From the NCBI RefSeq assembly GCF_017829975.1, contig NZ_JAEEGA010000001.1, forward strand, positions 62,001-126,000: a DNA stretch of 64,000 nt, in the 5' to 3' direction. This DNA comes from Vagococcus allomyrinae (GTDB lineage Bacteria; Bacillota; Bacilli; Lactobacillales; Vagococcaceae). A program made the translations under genes and the position numbers. Positions 1-9,304 of the stretch are shown piece by piece; within the stretch, counting starts at the first letter, position 1, and each line of letters begins with the position of its first letter. The notes under the pieces were generated by a model. That model saw only the letters and a list, made by a program, of their open reading frames with translations. It was not told where the DNA came from and made no database searches.

Positions 1-1
1 A

Positions 2-388
2 GAAGTCAGCTTTGGTCAAACTAATAAACTAATTTCGTTTGGGAAACAGACTCTTTATCCAAGTACACCAATTGAAGTTGGCATTTTGGATACCCGGGAT
101 AGTAGCTCACAGTCGTGGGAGTTAGAATTAAGTGTGACAAAACCAATGCAAACTGCGTCCAACCAATTGCTCAAAGGCGAGTTGAAGTTTAATCAAGGTG
201 GAACAGACATGACTTTATCAACGATACGACAAGTCGTGAGAAAGCAAGGTACAAAGAGTTTGGGACGTGAAAACCTGACCTGGTCAGGTTCTAATGACAA
301 GGGATTATATCTTGAACAACAACCTGGCAATTTAAAAGATGTACCTTATGAGGGGACATTATCATGGCAGTTGACGGATGGTTTATAA
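2..388 (+). CDS. WxL-domain surface protein, 3' part only
   Basis: The reading frame is open from the left edge, so only the C-terminal about 128 residues are seen and the start lies outside the window. The fragment has the typical end of a WxL domain: a 'FGKQTL' strand, a D-x-R-D segment followed by SWELEL (first W-x-L), and a final SWQLTDGL (second W-x-L) right before the stop. WxL domains bind the Gram-positive cell wall non-covalently. The ending resembles those of the WxL proteins at 31.4 and 45.0 kb (WTLRDTIE, WTLRDGL), which are long multidomain proteins, so this may also be the tail of a larger one. That last point is inference. Confidence 0.85.
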   Translation, partial: EVSFGQTNKLISFGKQTLYPSTPIEVGILDTRDSSSQSWELELSVTKPMQTASNQLLKGELKFNQGGTDMTLSTIRQVVRKQGTKSLGRENLTWSGSNDKGLYLEQQPGNLKDVPYEGTLSWQLTDGL

Positions 389-521
389 TTTTAGTTAACT
401 ACTTGTTAGGAACGAAATAGGGATTGGAAGAAATATCTTAGAGATAAACAGTGGGCAATGGGGGATTGCTTACTGTTTATTTTTGTTTGTTAAAATTGAA
501 AGTCAGTCTGAGTATTCATAG

Positions 522-1325
522 GTTAAGGCGATGCTCATTTTTGATGAGTTGTCAGAAAGTTTGGAGCTCATTACGAACAGTGTTCAACTGGATGGCAAAA
601 CAATTCTTAATGAAGTGGCAGATGGTAACGTCCAAGTGACAATCGCTAATATCAAAGGTGTTGGTGAGAAAAAAGTTAGCTTTAGAGCGAAAGTAACAAA
701 AGAAACGAACGGTACGATCAAAAACATGGTAGTTGTAACCGATCCAGAAGAGCCAATAAATCCAGAAGAGCCAATAAATCCAGAGGAACCGGAAGTGCCG
801 ATTGATGTGATTGGTGTGCCTGGCGAATTGGAAGCAACCAAAGAAGTATCACAAGAACAAGTAAAACCAAGCGAAACAGTGACCTATACGATCACCGCGA
901 AAAATATTAAAGAGAACGCCCTATTAGCTCAATTTAAAGTCCTTGATGAGATACCGGAAGGCTTAGAATTAGTGGCGTGAAGCGTTCGGCTTGATGGTAA
1001 ACCTGTACTAAACGAAGTGGAAGACGGCAATGTCCAAGTGATGATCGCTAATATTAGAGGTATTGGCGAGATGAAAGTTAGCTTCAAAGCGAAGGTGACG
1101 AAAGAAACTAATGGCACGTTAAAAAATGTGGCGATTGTGTCTGATTCAGCACACCCAGAGGATCCGATAAAACCGCAAAATGAAATTAAAGTCATTCAAG
1201 ATAAAGATAAGTTCCCTATTCCTAGCTTAGGGAGCGATCAAAATGAGTTAACGGTTGTCATCGGCGTGTTATTAACGGGTGTTGTTTATTTCTATCATAA
1301 ACGTCGGCTAAAGAGGGGCAAGTAG
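522..1325 (+). pseudogene. Remnant of a repeat-containing surface protein with degenerate sorting signal
   Basis: Two near-identical repeat modules are readable in one frame (LDGK...NEV.DGNVQV.IANI.G.GE.KVSF.AKVTKETNGT). They resemble DUF11-type repeats of surface proteins and are joined by a Pro/Glu linker (NPEEPI repeated). The frame is broken by an in-frame TGA at 978-980, where the first copy has a sense codon. The 5' side is also lost: a TAG lies at 519-521, inside sequence that still aligns to the second copy, and no signal peptide is present. The 3' end has a hydrophobic segment and a basic tail like a cell-wall sorting signal, but IPSLGS stands where LPxTG is expected. A decayed surface-protein gene is the simplest reading. 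Confidence 0.75.
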
Positions 1326-1843
1326 TAGTAATGTCGTTGTGGAAAGATAGTTAATCGCGTCATCAGCGATTCAGTATATCAAAACTGAATCGCTTTTTTA
1401 TTTGTTTATCATGATCAAACAGTTAAAAATACTATTACTAGCAAGCGAAAAATGCCAGATTAACCTATTAAGTTTGAGGTTCATCATCTAAAAATAAGCG
1501 TTAGTTCAAGTGATAGTATTGTTGAATAAATAACGACCTTAATTTAAATATATGTTTATTTTTAGTTTTTATTGAAAAACCATAAGATAACAATAGTTAG
1601 AAGCTCCATGTTAATTGAAAAGTTGATAAACCCTTTTAAATACAACGTTCATTTAAAGTTCGATAAAGTGTAAAAAGCTGATTAATACGAGCATTTTAAT
1701 TCTTTTGCAAAAAACGATATGATATAATTTTGTTAATCGATGGATAGTATCAGTTTTTCATTATTTATCCGCGGTCATTATGTTTGGAAGCGGATTTATT
1801 GTTGTTTAATCTGCTTAAAAATAACAGAAATGGGGTTTGTGAC
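1326..1843 (+). other. Intergenic region: promoter region of the giant adhesin
   Basis: This AT-rich stretch has no convincing gene. After the terminator at 1365-1399 it holds two direct 11-bp half-repeats at 1647 and 1658 (GTTCATTTAAA, GTTCGATAAAG), related to the GTTCRTAAA motif seen elsewhere. An extended -10 box (TGATATAAT, 1720-1728) follows. The start site would be near 1735, giving a leader of about 110 nt before the adhesin gene. Confidence 0.6.
1365..1399 (+). terminator. Rho-independent terminator
   Basis: A perfect 10-bp inverted repeat (AGCGATTCAG / CTGAATCGCT) with a 10-nt loop is followed by six T. It closes the transcript of the broken gene before it. Confidence 0.85.
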
Positions 1844-4800
1844 ATGAAAAAGAAATGGACAGTTTTTTCACTAGTAATTTTGTTAATTCAATATTTTTCA
1901 CCGCTAGTTGCGTTGGCAGATACGATTAACTCAGTTGCTAGTAATTCACTAACTGTAACTGAAGTGGTTGTTTCTAACATGGAGGATTTAGATCCAAACG
2001 ATGTTAGTCTAACAGTTAAAGGGAATACGGAAGCGACAAGTAATTATCAGGCGGAGCTAGCCTTAACGGGTATTGGTAGTATTAACCAGCCTCAAGGAGC
2101 AATTGTGAATAGTGCTCAACAGTCAATTGGCAGTTATCAGGTGATTGGTCAAACCGTTAAGCTCAGTATTAACGAAGGAACCAGTGGACCATATGAGTTA
2201 AAATTAAATGGGCAGTTACTGGATAAAGTGACACCGCAACAAGCGATTAGCGCAAGCGTCAATCAGCAGTCAATTAGCACAAACGTTACCTTGAAACCAG
2301 CTGTAGCCAATACGCCAGCTGAATCAAGCCAAGCGCAAGAAACAAACGTACCTCCTAGTTCGACAGAACCAGCTCAGTCAACGGAAGTTATTGAAACTAG
2401 CGAGTCCACTAAAGAGGACTCTATTGTAGCGGCCAAAGCGACTGCGGATCGTGAGAACATTGATATTAGTGACTTATTAGGCGATACAAAGTTTTTTACA
2501 GGGATCGAAGTTTTAGGACCGGATGGTAAACCATTAAGTGGTCAAACCGTTGAACTAGGCGATAAGATTACGGTTAATTTTGATTTTGAGATTCCAGATG
2601 ATGTCAGAGAGCAAATGCAAGCAGGAGATTTCTACGATGCTCAATTGCCAGCGGAAATTAAAATAGTCTCTGAAATCAAATTTGATTTAGTTGGAGCAAC
2701 AGGTGTTTATGGTCAAGGGGTTATTGGTACCGATGGTAAGATTCACATTGTGTTTAATGAGAAAGTTGAAGAGGAATCCAATATCAGTGGAACAGTTACT
2801 GTGACAGGAGACTTACAACAAGGGAATTTGGAAGGGCCTGGGCCTGGGGAAATCGAATTTCCTTTTGTTGAAGAAGGACCAAGTGTTCCGATTATCGTTA
2901 AACCGAATACCGATCAATCTATCAGTAAAAAAGGGCATCCAGATCGCCCAACTAATCCAAATGAAATCATTTGGGATGTAGATGTTAATTTGAATTTAGA
3001 CACGCACACAAATGCCAAAGTAACCGAGAATTTTCCAGATGGTACGAAGTTTGAAAGTGTTGCAGTTTATAAAGTAAAAGTGGATTTCAATGGTAAAGTC
3101 ATTGAAGGCGAATTCGAAGAAATGACAGAAGGCACAGATTATACAGTTGATGCCGATGGTAATGTTAGTTTTATTGGTGTCATTAAAGACGCTTATCGTT
3201 TAGAATATACGACGTCGATTATTCAAGAAGAAAAACCAGGTGCTGAAGGTGGCACGGTTGAATACAAAAATGAAGCCTTTATTTCATCGGATGAATTAGA
3301 TGAGCCAATTAAAGGTGGTGCATCTGTTACCGCTAAGTACAATAAGGCTTTAGAAAAACTAGCGCCTGAGTATGATCCTAGTACTCAAGAGTTTAAATGG
3401 ACCATCCGTTATAACTATGTTGAATTTGATGTGCCAACAGAAGATGCTCATGTTAGCGATAGTTTTACAAGCAACATGATCTTAAAAGATAATTCTGTGA
3501 TTTTAAACAAAGTAACCTTTAATGACAATGGTGATCCAGTTGTTGGGGCACCCTTAGTTGAAGGAACTGACTATAAATTAATTCCTCAAGGGGACGGCAA
3601 AGGCTTTAAGATTGAATTCATCGGTAAGATGGACTACGCAGTGGATATTCACTATGTGACTCAAGTTGATGAAGAAGTGACGGAGAATCAGATATACAAT
3701 AACCAAGTCATTGATGGCTCTGGCAATCAAAGTCACAACCAAGGAGAAGCGCATCAACAAGGCTTAATTAAACATATGGATGGCGTCGACTATAACAGCA
3801 AAACCATTGCTTGGTCGATTAACGTCAATATGAATGGATACGAATTAAACAATTGGAGCATGACCGATCAGATGAGTCCGGGCTTGATACTTGCCTTAGG
3901 AACGAGAAGTTTTGTCATCCAAGACTTGAATTTAGGTAGTAACTTAGAACAAGGTGTGGATTATGAGATTGTTTATGACGAAGCAGCAGGTAAAATTGAT
4001 GTTAAGTTTATCGGCGGTTACGCTAAAACCAATCACAAGTTCTTAATTCGTTACAACACAAAATTTGATACAGCAGTACTAAATGAAGCAGGCTATGATA
4101 AATTCTTTAATGATGCCTCATCAAAATGGACCAGTCAAGATGGGGAGGATTTAGGTTCAGGCAGTCATGTTGACTATAAGCCAAAACCAGAAGAAGGGGC
4201 AGATGGCTTTAAGAATGGGAATTACAATGCCTTAACGAAAACCATTACGTGGACATTGGGGATTAACTATAACCGTCAACCTTTAGGTGATGTGAAAATT
4301 ACTGACCCCATTACCTCTAATCAAAAATTTGTTTCAGGCAGTTTGAAAGCTTTCCGTTATACCATTAGTGCCGATGGGTCAATTGTCAAAGGAGCAGAAA
4401 TTTTACCTGCTGAATTTGGCTTGACGTTTGGTTATACTGAACCAAGTGAAGGCAATGGCAATACGCTGGAGATTAATGTTAAAGACGTAGGGGCGACAGA
4501 TCAATTCTTATTTGAATTCGAAACCTCCCTTGATGGTGAAATTGTTAATGCCAGTAAAGAGTATCACAATAAAGCCACGGTCGATGCGGAAAATGTCGAA
4601 GGGAACTTTTCAATTGAAGGAGATGTTTCCATCGCTAACGGCGGTTCATTGATTCAGAAGTCTGGGAAACAAGATAAAGATGGCTATCTACAATGGACAG
4701 CAACGATTAACCCAAGTCAATCAACGGTTTACGATGCAAAAGTAACGGATACACCGTCAACGAATCAAGTGATTGATGAAAGTTCGGTCATCGTTTATGA

Positions 4801-7800
4801 AACAAATGTAACCGAAGCTGGCAAATTATCTCAAGGAGCTCCTTTAGATAAATCGAAATACACTGTCAGCTTAACGACGGATGAAGTCACAGGGCAACAA
4901 GAATTAGTTGTAACATTTACTGATGAGAAAATTGAACATGCTTATATTTTAGAATACAAAGCGATGTTATTACTTGAAAAGCCATCCGGTGAAACAGCGA
5001 AAAACAACATCAAGCTAGAAGGAACCAACAAAGAGAACGTTGAACAGGAAGTCTCAAAAGAAGTCGGTGTCAGCGCCTCTGAAGGTGGCGGTACGGCAGT
5101 TGGTGAATCTGGTAGTGTGGAAATTCGCAAGGTTGATAATGATGGTAAAGTCTTAACAGGGGCAACTTTTGAACTTTGGGATAAGAAAAATGCTCAAAAA
5201 TTGCGTGAAGGAGAAGTTTCCGCTGATGGCACGTTACTATTTGGTAAATTACCATACGGCGAGTACTTCTTAAAAGAAACAAAAGCCCCAGCGGGACACA
5301 GTATTCAATCTGATTTAATCGCTGGTCGTAAGATTAAGATTGATAAAAATACCTCAACAGCCGGTAATTACTTGGATATTGTCAACGAAATTAACCGCGT
5401 TGTTTTGGAAAAACAAGCAGAAGACGGCACGAAATTAGTTGGTGCTAAATTTAAGTTAGAGCAAAAAGTTGATGATAAATGGGTCCCAGTTGCAGGTCAA
5501 CAAAATCTGACAACCGATGCTGATGGTCAATTGGTCGTGAAAGGTTTGACGGCCGGAAGTTATCGCTTTACTGAAACGGCGGCGCCAGCTGACTATGTTC
5601 TTGATACAACACCAATCGAGTTTGAAGTGGTGACAAGTCCAGAAGGTCAAACACCAGAAGTCAAGGTTGGTCCAGTCATTAACTACTTAGGTAGTGCTAG
5701 CTTTATTAAGAAAGATGGCGATGACACAAGCAAAATCTTAGCAGGTGCTGAATTCAAGATTAAGCGTGTCAAAGATGGCTCAGGCAAAGAAATCAATCAA
5801 GAAATTGGTATGACCTATAAATCAGATGCTAATGGCAAAGTCACCATGACAGGCTTAGCCCCTGGTGAATACGAAGTGACAGAGATTAAGGCGCCAGCCG
5901 GTTACTTGATTAACACGGATAAGATTAGCTTTACTATTGCCAACACAGGCGTTGGCAAACCAGCTGAAGTGACAGCTGATGATTTCCTTGATTATCAAGG
6001 AAGCGTTGAGTTGACTAAGACAGATGTTAATGAACAAGCTTTAGCGGGGGCTGAGTTCCAAATCAAAGATGCAGCCGGTAATGATGTTGGTAGTGTAGTG
6101 ACAACTGGCGCTGATGGCAAAGTTAAAGTAGATGGACTTGCCCCAGGTAAGTACACGCTAAATGAAACTAAAGCACCAACCGGTTTTATCAAAAATACCG
6201 AACCACTGCCGTTTGAAATTTTAGCTGAGTCAGCTGGTAAACCAACTGTTGTGACACCAGAAGCATTCATTAATTACAAAGGCGCCATTCGGATGATCAA
6301 GGTCAATACAAGTGGTGAAGGATTGCCGGGAGCAGAATTTGCGCTCTTCCATAAGGACGATGATCCAAAAACTGCTACACCGATTAATACTTATGAGTCT
6401 GATGAACGAGGCCGGATTGAAATTAAAGATTTAGCCCCAGGTCAATACAAGTTAGTGGAAACTAAGGCACCAGTTTTGGAAGGGTCTAATTATGTTAAAA
6501 ATGACTACCCGCGTTTTTTTGAAATACCAGAAGAGTATTCAGGTGAAGTTAAACAATTGAATTTAGGTGAGTACCAAAACTTTAAAGGAAAAGCGGTTAT
6601 TAGCAAGAAATCTGATGAAGGAGCTTCCCTTGGCGGTGCCGAGTTTGAACTGTATATCTTAGAAGTCGATGGCACAGAAAAATTATTGCGTTCAGACATT
6701 GTATCAAATCCTGATGGAAGTTTGAACATTGATAATTTAGGTGCAGGCTACTATAAACTAGTGGAAACTAAAGCACCAGCTGGTCACTTAATCAATACAA
6801 ATCCAATCTTTATCACAGTTCAAGAGGGAGACGATGAGAATCCGATTACCGATGAATTTGACTTCAAAAATTATGAAGCGACGATTCAATTTAAGAAAAC
6901 GGACGATCAAGGCGCTCTACTTAAAGGCGCAACCTTTAATATTTATAAAGCTGATGACGAAGGTGGTAAAGTAGGCGATCCAGTTAATGCAACGCCACTA
7001 ACATCAGAATCCGGCGAATTTGAATACAAAGGCTTGGAAGTTGGCAAGTATGTTCTGGAAGAGGTCACGGCTGCGGACGATTTCATTAAGAACACTCAGT
7101 TGTTCCCATTTGAAATTGAAGGCCAAGTTGGTGAGCCAGAAGTGATTGTTTTAGATGACTTCGTTAACTACCAAGGATCGGCTGAATTAGTCAAAACGGA
7201 TAATAATGGCAAGGTGTTAGCCGGTGCCGAGTTCACTTTATTCCAAGGTGATCAAGAAATTCAGAAAGCTGTGTCGGATGAAAATGGTCTTGTCAGCTTT
7301 ACGGATTTAGCACCAGGTGACTACATTGCGAAAGAAACAAAAGCACCAGCTGGTTATATCATCAATGAGAAAGCGGTACCGTTGACGATTGTTGCAGAAG
7401 GAGCAGGTGAAGAGGTCACAACACCAGTCGACTTAGGTGAAGTGAAGAATTATCAAGGATCCGTTTCATTCTTGAAAACAGACAAAGCTGGCACAGCTTT
7501 AGCAGGTGCGGTCTTTGGCTTATTCGATGAAACTGGTGAGAACGAAATTCTGGATCCAGTGACGGAAAAACCTGTGACGGTTACCGCGACAGCCGAAGGT
7601 AAAGTGAAATTTGAAAATCTTGCTCCAGGCAAGTACCAAATTAAAGAAATCAAAGCAGTTGATGGCTATATCTTAAATGATAAACCAATTGAGGTGACGA
7701 TTGCTGAAAGTGCCGATGATCAGGCGATTAATCTAACAGAAGCAGACTTTGTGAACTACAAAGGCAGTGTCTCTGTGATTAAGAAAGATCAAAACGGTAA

Positions 7801-9085
7801 TGTCTTACCAGGCGCAGAGTTTACGATTTACGATGAAAATGGGGAATTCGTTCAAACTCAAGTGACAGGTGAAGATGGGGTTGCTATCTTCGATGAACTG
7901 GCGCCAAACGATAATTACTTGCTGAAAGAAACCAAAGCGCCAGCCGGGTATATTTTAAACAGTGCTGAAATGCCATTCGATGTTAAAGGCATAGAAACAG
8001 ACGAACCAGAAATCGAATTCTTAGGCGAATACATTAACTTCCAAGGGTCAGCTGAACTTGTTAAGAAAGATAAAGATGGCAACCCATTAGAAGGTGCTGA
8101 ATTTACCCTAACCTTAAAAGATTCAGTTGGTGAGAAAACAGTTGTTACCTCTGATGAAGATGGCAAGGTTGTTTTTGAGAATTTAGCTCCAGGTGAGTAC
8201 ACTGTAACAGAAACGAAAGCTGCAGAAGGCTATATCTTAAGTGAAGGCTCTATTATCTTTACAGTAGATGAGACTTTCCTACCAGGAGCAGGAGAAGAAG
8301 CTGTTCCAGAATTAATCGAACTAGGCGATTTCATTAACTATAAAGGTTCTGCTGAATTGATTAAAACCGATGAAGATGGCAATGGTTTAGCAGGTGCTGA
8401 GTTTACCCTAAGAGATGAGACTGGCCAAGAAACAAAAGTGGTATCCGATGAAAACGGAAATGTTCTATTCGATGAATTAGCACCAGGCGAGTACACAGTT
8501 GTGGAAACGAAAGCCGCTGATGGGTATCTGTTAAACACAACTGAACTGACCTTTACAATTGGGTCAAGTTTTAAACCAGGAGAAAACGTCACGCCGCTAC
8601 CAATTTCTCTAGGCGATTTTATCAACTATCAAGGTGACGTGACCTTAACTAAAGTGGACAAAGCCGACGCGAAGAAAGTTTTAGCGGGTGCCGAGTTCAA
8701 GATTGTCGACAAAGACAATCAGGTCGTTAGAGAAAAACTAGTCACAGATAATACAGGTAACTTATCTGCAACTAAGTTGGCGCCAGGAACTTACTACTTT
8801 GTTGAAACCAAAGCACCAACTGGATATCAGTTATCTAACGCAAAAACCAAATTTGTGATTGCGGAAGATGCTGAAGGTAAACCAGAGAAACAATTGGTGA
8901 CGGTGACCAACGAGAAAACACCTAACCCGATCAAACCTGGAGGCGGCAAGCCAACTAAACCAGGAACGGGTGGTGGCAAATTACCACAGATGAATGAGAT
9001 CTTGAATAATGCCTACTTAATTGCAGGTTTATCCATGATTGTCTTCGGAAGCAGTATCTATCGAGCCCGTAAAAAGACTCGTTAA
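1844..9085 (+). CDS. Giant wall-anchored adhesin with SpaA/Cna_B repeats
   Basis: This is a 2413-residue secreted protein. The start chosen is the ATG before KKKWTVFSL, preceded by GGGG at good spacing; an ATG 60 nt upstream gives no signal peptide. In order it has: a signal peptide (about 1-27); a Ser/Thr/Glu-rich segment; five or so Ig-like domains of collagen-binding/fibrinogen-binding type (about 200-1080, recurring W-x-[IV]-x-[VI]-N and VTD motifs); then 13 SpaA/prealbumin-like Cna_B repeats of about 95 residues. Each repeat has K-x-D near its start, GA-x-F, a LAPG-x-Y turn, ETKAP and N-[YF] at its end. This pattern is expected for intramolecular Lys-Asn isopeptide bonds with Glu as catalyst. 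It ends in a Pro/Gly spacer, a hydrophobic segment and RKKTR. The sorting motif reads LPQMN rather than LPxTG. The likely role is adhesion to host or surface polymers, but the ligand is unknown. Confidence 0.9.
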   Translation: MKKKWTVFSLVILLIQYFSPLVALADTINSVASNSLTVTEVVVSNMEDLDPNDVSLTVKGNTEATSNYQAELALTGIGSINQPQGAIVNSAQQSIGSYQVIGQTVKLSINEGTSGPYELKLNGQLLDKVTPQQAISASVNQQSISTNVTLKPAVANTPAESSQAQETNVPPSSTEPAQSTEVIETSESTKEDSIVAAKATADRENIDISDLLGDTKFFTGIEVLGPDGKPLSGQTVELGDKITVNFDFEIPDDVREQMQAGDFYDAQLPAEIKIVSEIKFDLVGATGVYGQGVIGTDGKIHIVFNEKVEEESNISGTVTVTGDLQQGNLEGPGPGEIEFPFVEEGPSVPIIVKPNTDQSISKKGHPDRPTNPNEIIWDVDVNLNLDTHTNAKVTENFPDGTKFESVAVYKVKVDFNGKVIEGEFEEMTEGTDYTVDADGNVSFIGVIKDAYRLEYTTSIIQEEKPGAEGGTVEYKNEAFISSDELDEPIKGGASVTAKYNKALEKLAPEYDPSTQEFKWTIRYNYVEFDVPTEDAHVSDSFTSNMILKDNSVILNKVTFNDNGDPVVGAPLVEGTDYKLIPQGDGKGFKIEFIGKMDYAVDIHYVTQVDEEVTENQIYNNQVIDGSGNQSHNQGEAHQQGLIKHMDGVDYNSKTIAWSINVNMNGYELNNWSMTDQMSPGLILALGTRSFVIQDLNLGSNLEQGVDYEIVYDEAAGKIDVKFIGGYAKTNHKFLIRYNTKFDTAVLNEAGYDKFFNDASSKWTSQDGEDLGSGSHVDYKPKPEEGADGFKNGNYNALTKTITWTLGINYNRQPLGDVKITDPITSNQKFVSGSLKAFRYTISADGSIVKGAEILPAEFGLTFGYTEPSEGNGNTLEINVKDVGATDQFLFEFETSLDGEIVNASKEYHNKATVDAENVEGNFSIEGDVSIANGGSLIQKSGKQDKDGYLQWTATINPSQSTVYDAKVTDTPSTNQVIDESSVIVYETNVTEAGKLSQGAPLDKSKYTVSLTTDEVTGQQELVVTFTDEKIEHAYILEYKAMLLLEKPSGETAKNNIKLEGTNKENVEQEVSKEVGVSASEGGGTAVGESGSVEIRKVDNDGKVLTGATFELWDKKNAQKLREGEVSADGTLLFGKLPYGEYFLKETKAPAGHSIQSDLIAGRKIKIDKNTSTAGNYLDIVNEINRVVLEKQAEDGTKLVGAKFKLEQKVDDKWVPVAGQQNLTTDADGQLVVKGLTAGSYRFTETAAPADYVLDTTPIEFEVVTSPEGQTPEVKVGPVINYLGSASFIKKDGDDTSKILAGAEFKIKRVKDGSGKEINQEIGMTYKSDANGKVTMTGLAPGEYEVTEIKAPAGYLINTDKISFTIANTGVGKPAEVTADDFLDYQGSVELTKTDVNEQALAGAEFQIKDAAGNDVGSVVTTGADGKVKVDGLAPGKYTLNETKAPTGFIKNTEPLPFEILAESAGKPTVVTPEAFINYKGAIRMIKVNTSGEGLPGAEFALFHKDDDPKTATPINTYESDERGRIEIKDLAPGQYKLVETKAPVLEGSNYVKNDYPRFFEIPEEYSGEVKQLNLGEYQNFKGKAVISKKSDEGASLGGAEFELYILEVDGTEKLLRSDIVSNPDGSLNIDNLGAGYYKLVETKAPAGHLINTNPIFITVQEGDDENPITDEFDFKNYEATIQFKKTDDQGALLKGATFNIYKADDEGGKVGDPVNATPLTSESGEFEYKGLEVGKYVLEEVTAADDFIKNTQLFPFEIEGQVGEPEVIVLDDFVNYQGSAELVKTDNNGKVLAGAEFTLFQGDQEIQKAVSDENGLVSFTDLAPGDYIAKETKAPAGYIINEKAVPLTIVAEGAGEEVTTPVDLGEVKNYQGSVSFLKTDKAGTALAGAVFGLFDETGENEILDPVTEKPVTVTATAEGKVKFENLAPGKYQIKEIKAVDGYILNDKPIEVTIAESADDQAINLTEADFVNYKGSVSVIKKDQNGNVLPGAEFTIYDENGEFVQTQVTGEDGVAIFDELAPNDNYLLKETKAPAGYILNSAEMPFDVKGIETDEPEIEFLGEYINFQGSAELVKKDKDGNPLEGAEFTLTLKDSVGEKTVVTSDEDGKVVFENLAPGEYTVTETKAAEGYILSEGSIIFTVDETFLPGAGEEAVPELIELGDFINYKGSAELIKTDEDGNGLAGAEFTLRDETGQETKVVSDENGNVLFDELAPGEYTVVETKAADGYLLNTTELTFTIGSSFKPGENVTPLPISLGDFINYQGDVTLTKVDKADAKKVLAGAEFKIVDKDNQVVREKLVTDNTGNLSATKLAPGTYYFVETKAPTGYQLSNAKTKFVIAEDAEGKPEKQLVTVTNEKTPNPIKPGGGKPTKPGTGGGKLPQMNEILNNAYLIAGLSMIVFGSSIYRARKKTR

Positions 9086-9115
9086 GATAACGTTACAAAA
9101 CCCTATCTTAGAAAG

Positions 9116-9165
9116 CCAAAAGCCTAAATCACTAGACTTGTCCATTCTAGTGATTAGGCTTTTGG
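9116..9165 (+). terminator. Terminator after the adhesin gene
   Basis: A very long inverted repeat (about 20 bp, starting CCAAAAGCCTAAATCACTAG and mirrored) encloses a 9-nt loop. Only a short T-rich stretch follows it. The stem strength supports termination. Confidence 0.75.
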
Positions 9166-9234
9166 TCTGTTTTGAGTTGGGGTGATGTTCTTACAACCGT
9201 GGGCAAATAAAAATGTTATTTGAAACCCTATTAA

Positions 9235-9248
9235 AGAAAGCGCTTTAA
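9235..9248. promoter_or_regulatory. Possible cre (CcpA) site
   Basis: AGAAAGCGCTTTAA is close to the palindromic catabolite-responsive element core and lies about 57 bp before the phosphoesterase start. Carbon control of that gene is an inference. Confidence 0.35.
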
Positions 9249-9304
9249 AATCAGGTGTATTTAGGTTAATATGAAGGTATAAGTTGAATTAAGAGGTGAA
9301 ATCA

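Noticed and set aside
5000-8700. Minus-strand frames inside the giant adhesin gene
   Set aside because: Mirror frames created by the repetitive coding strand; no ribosome sites or family resemblance.
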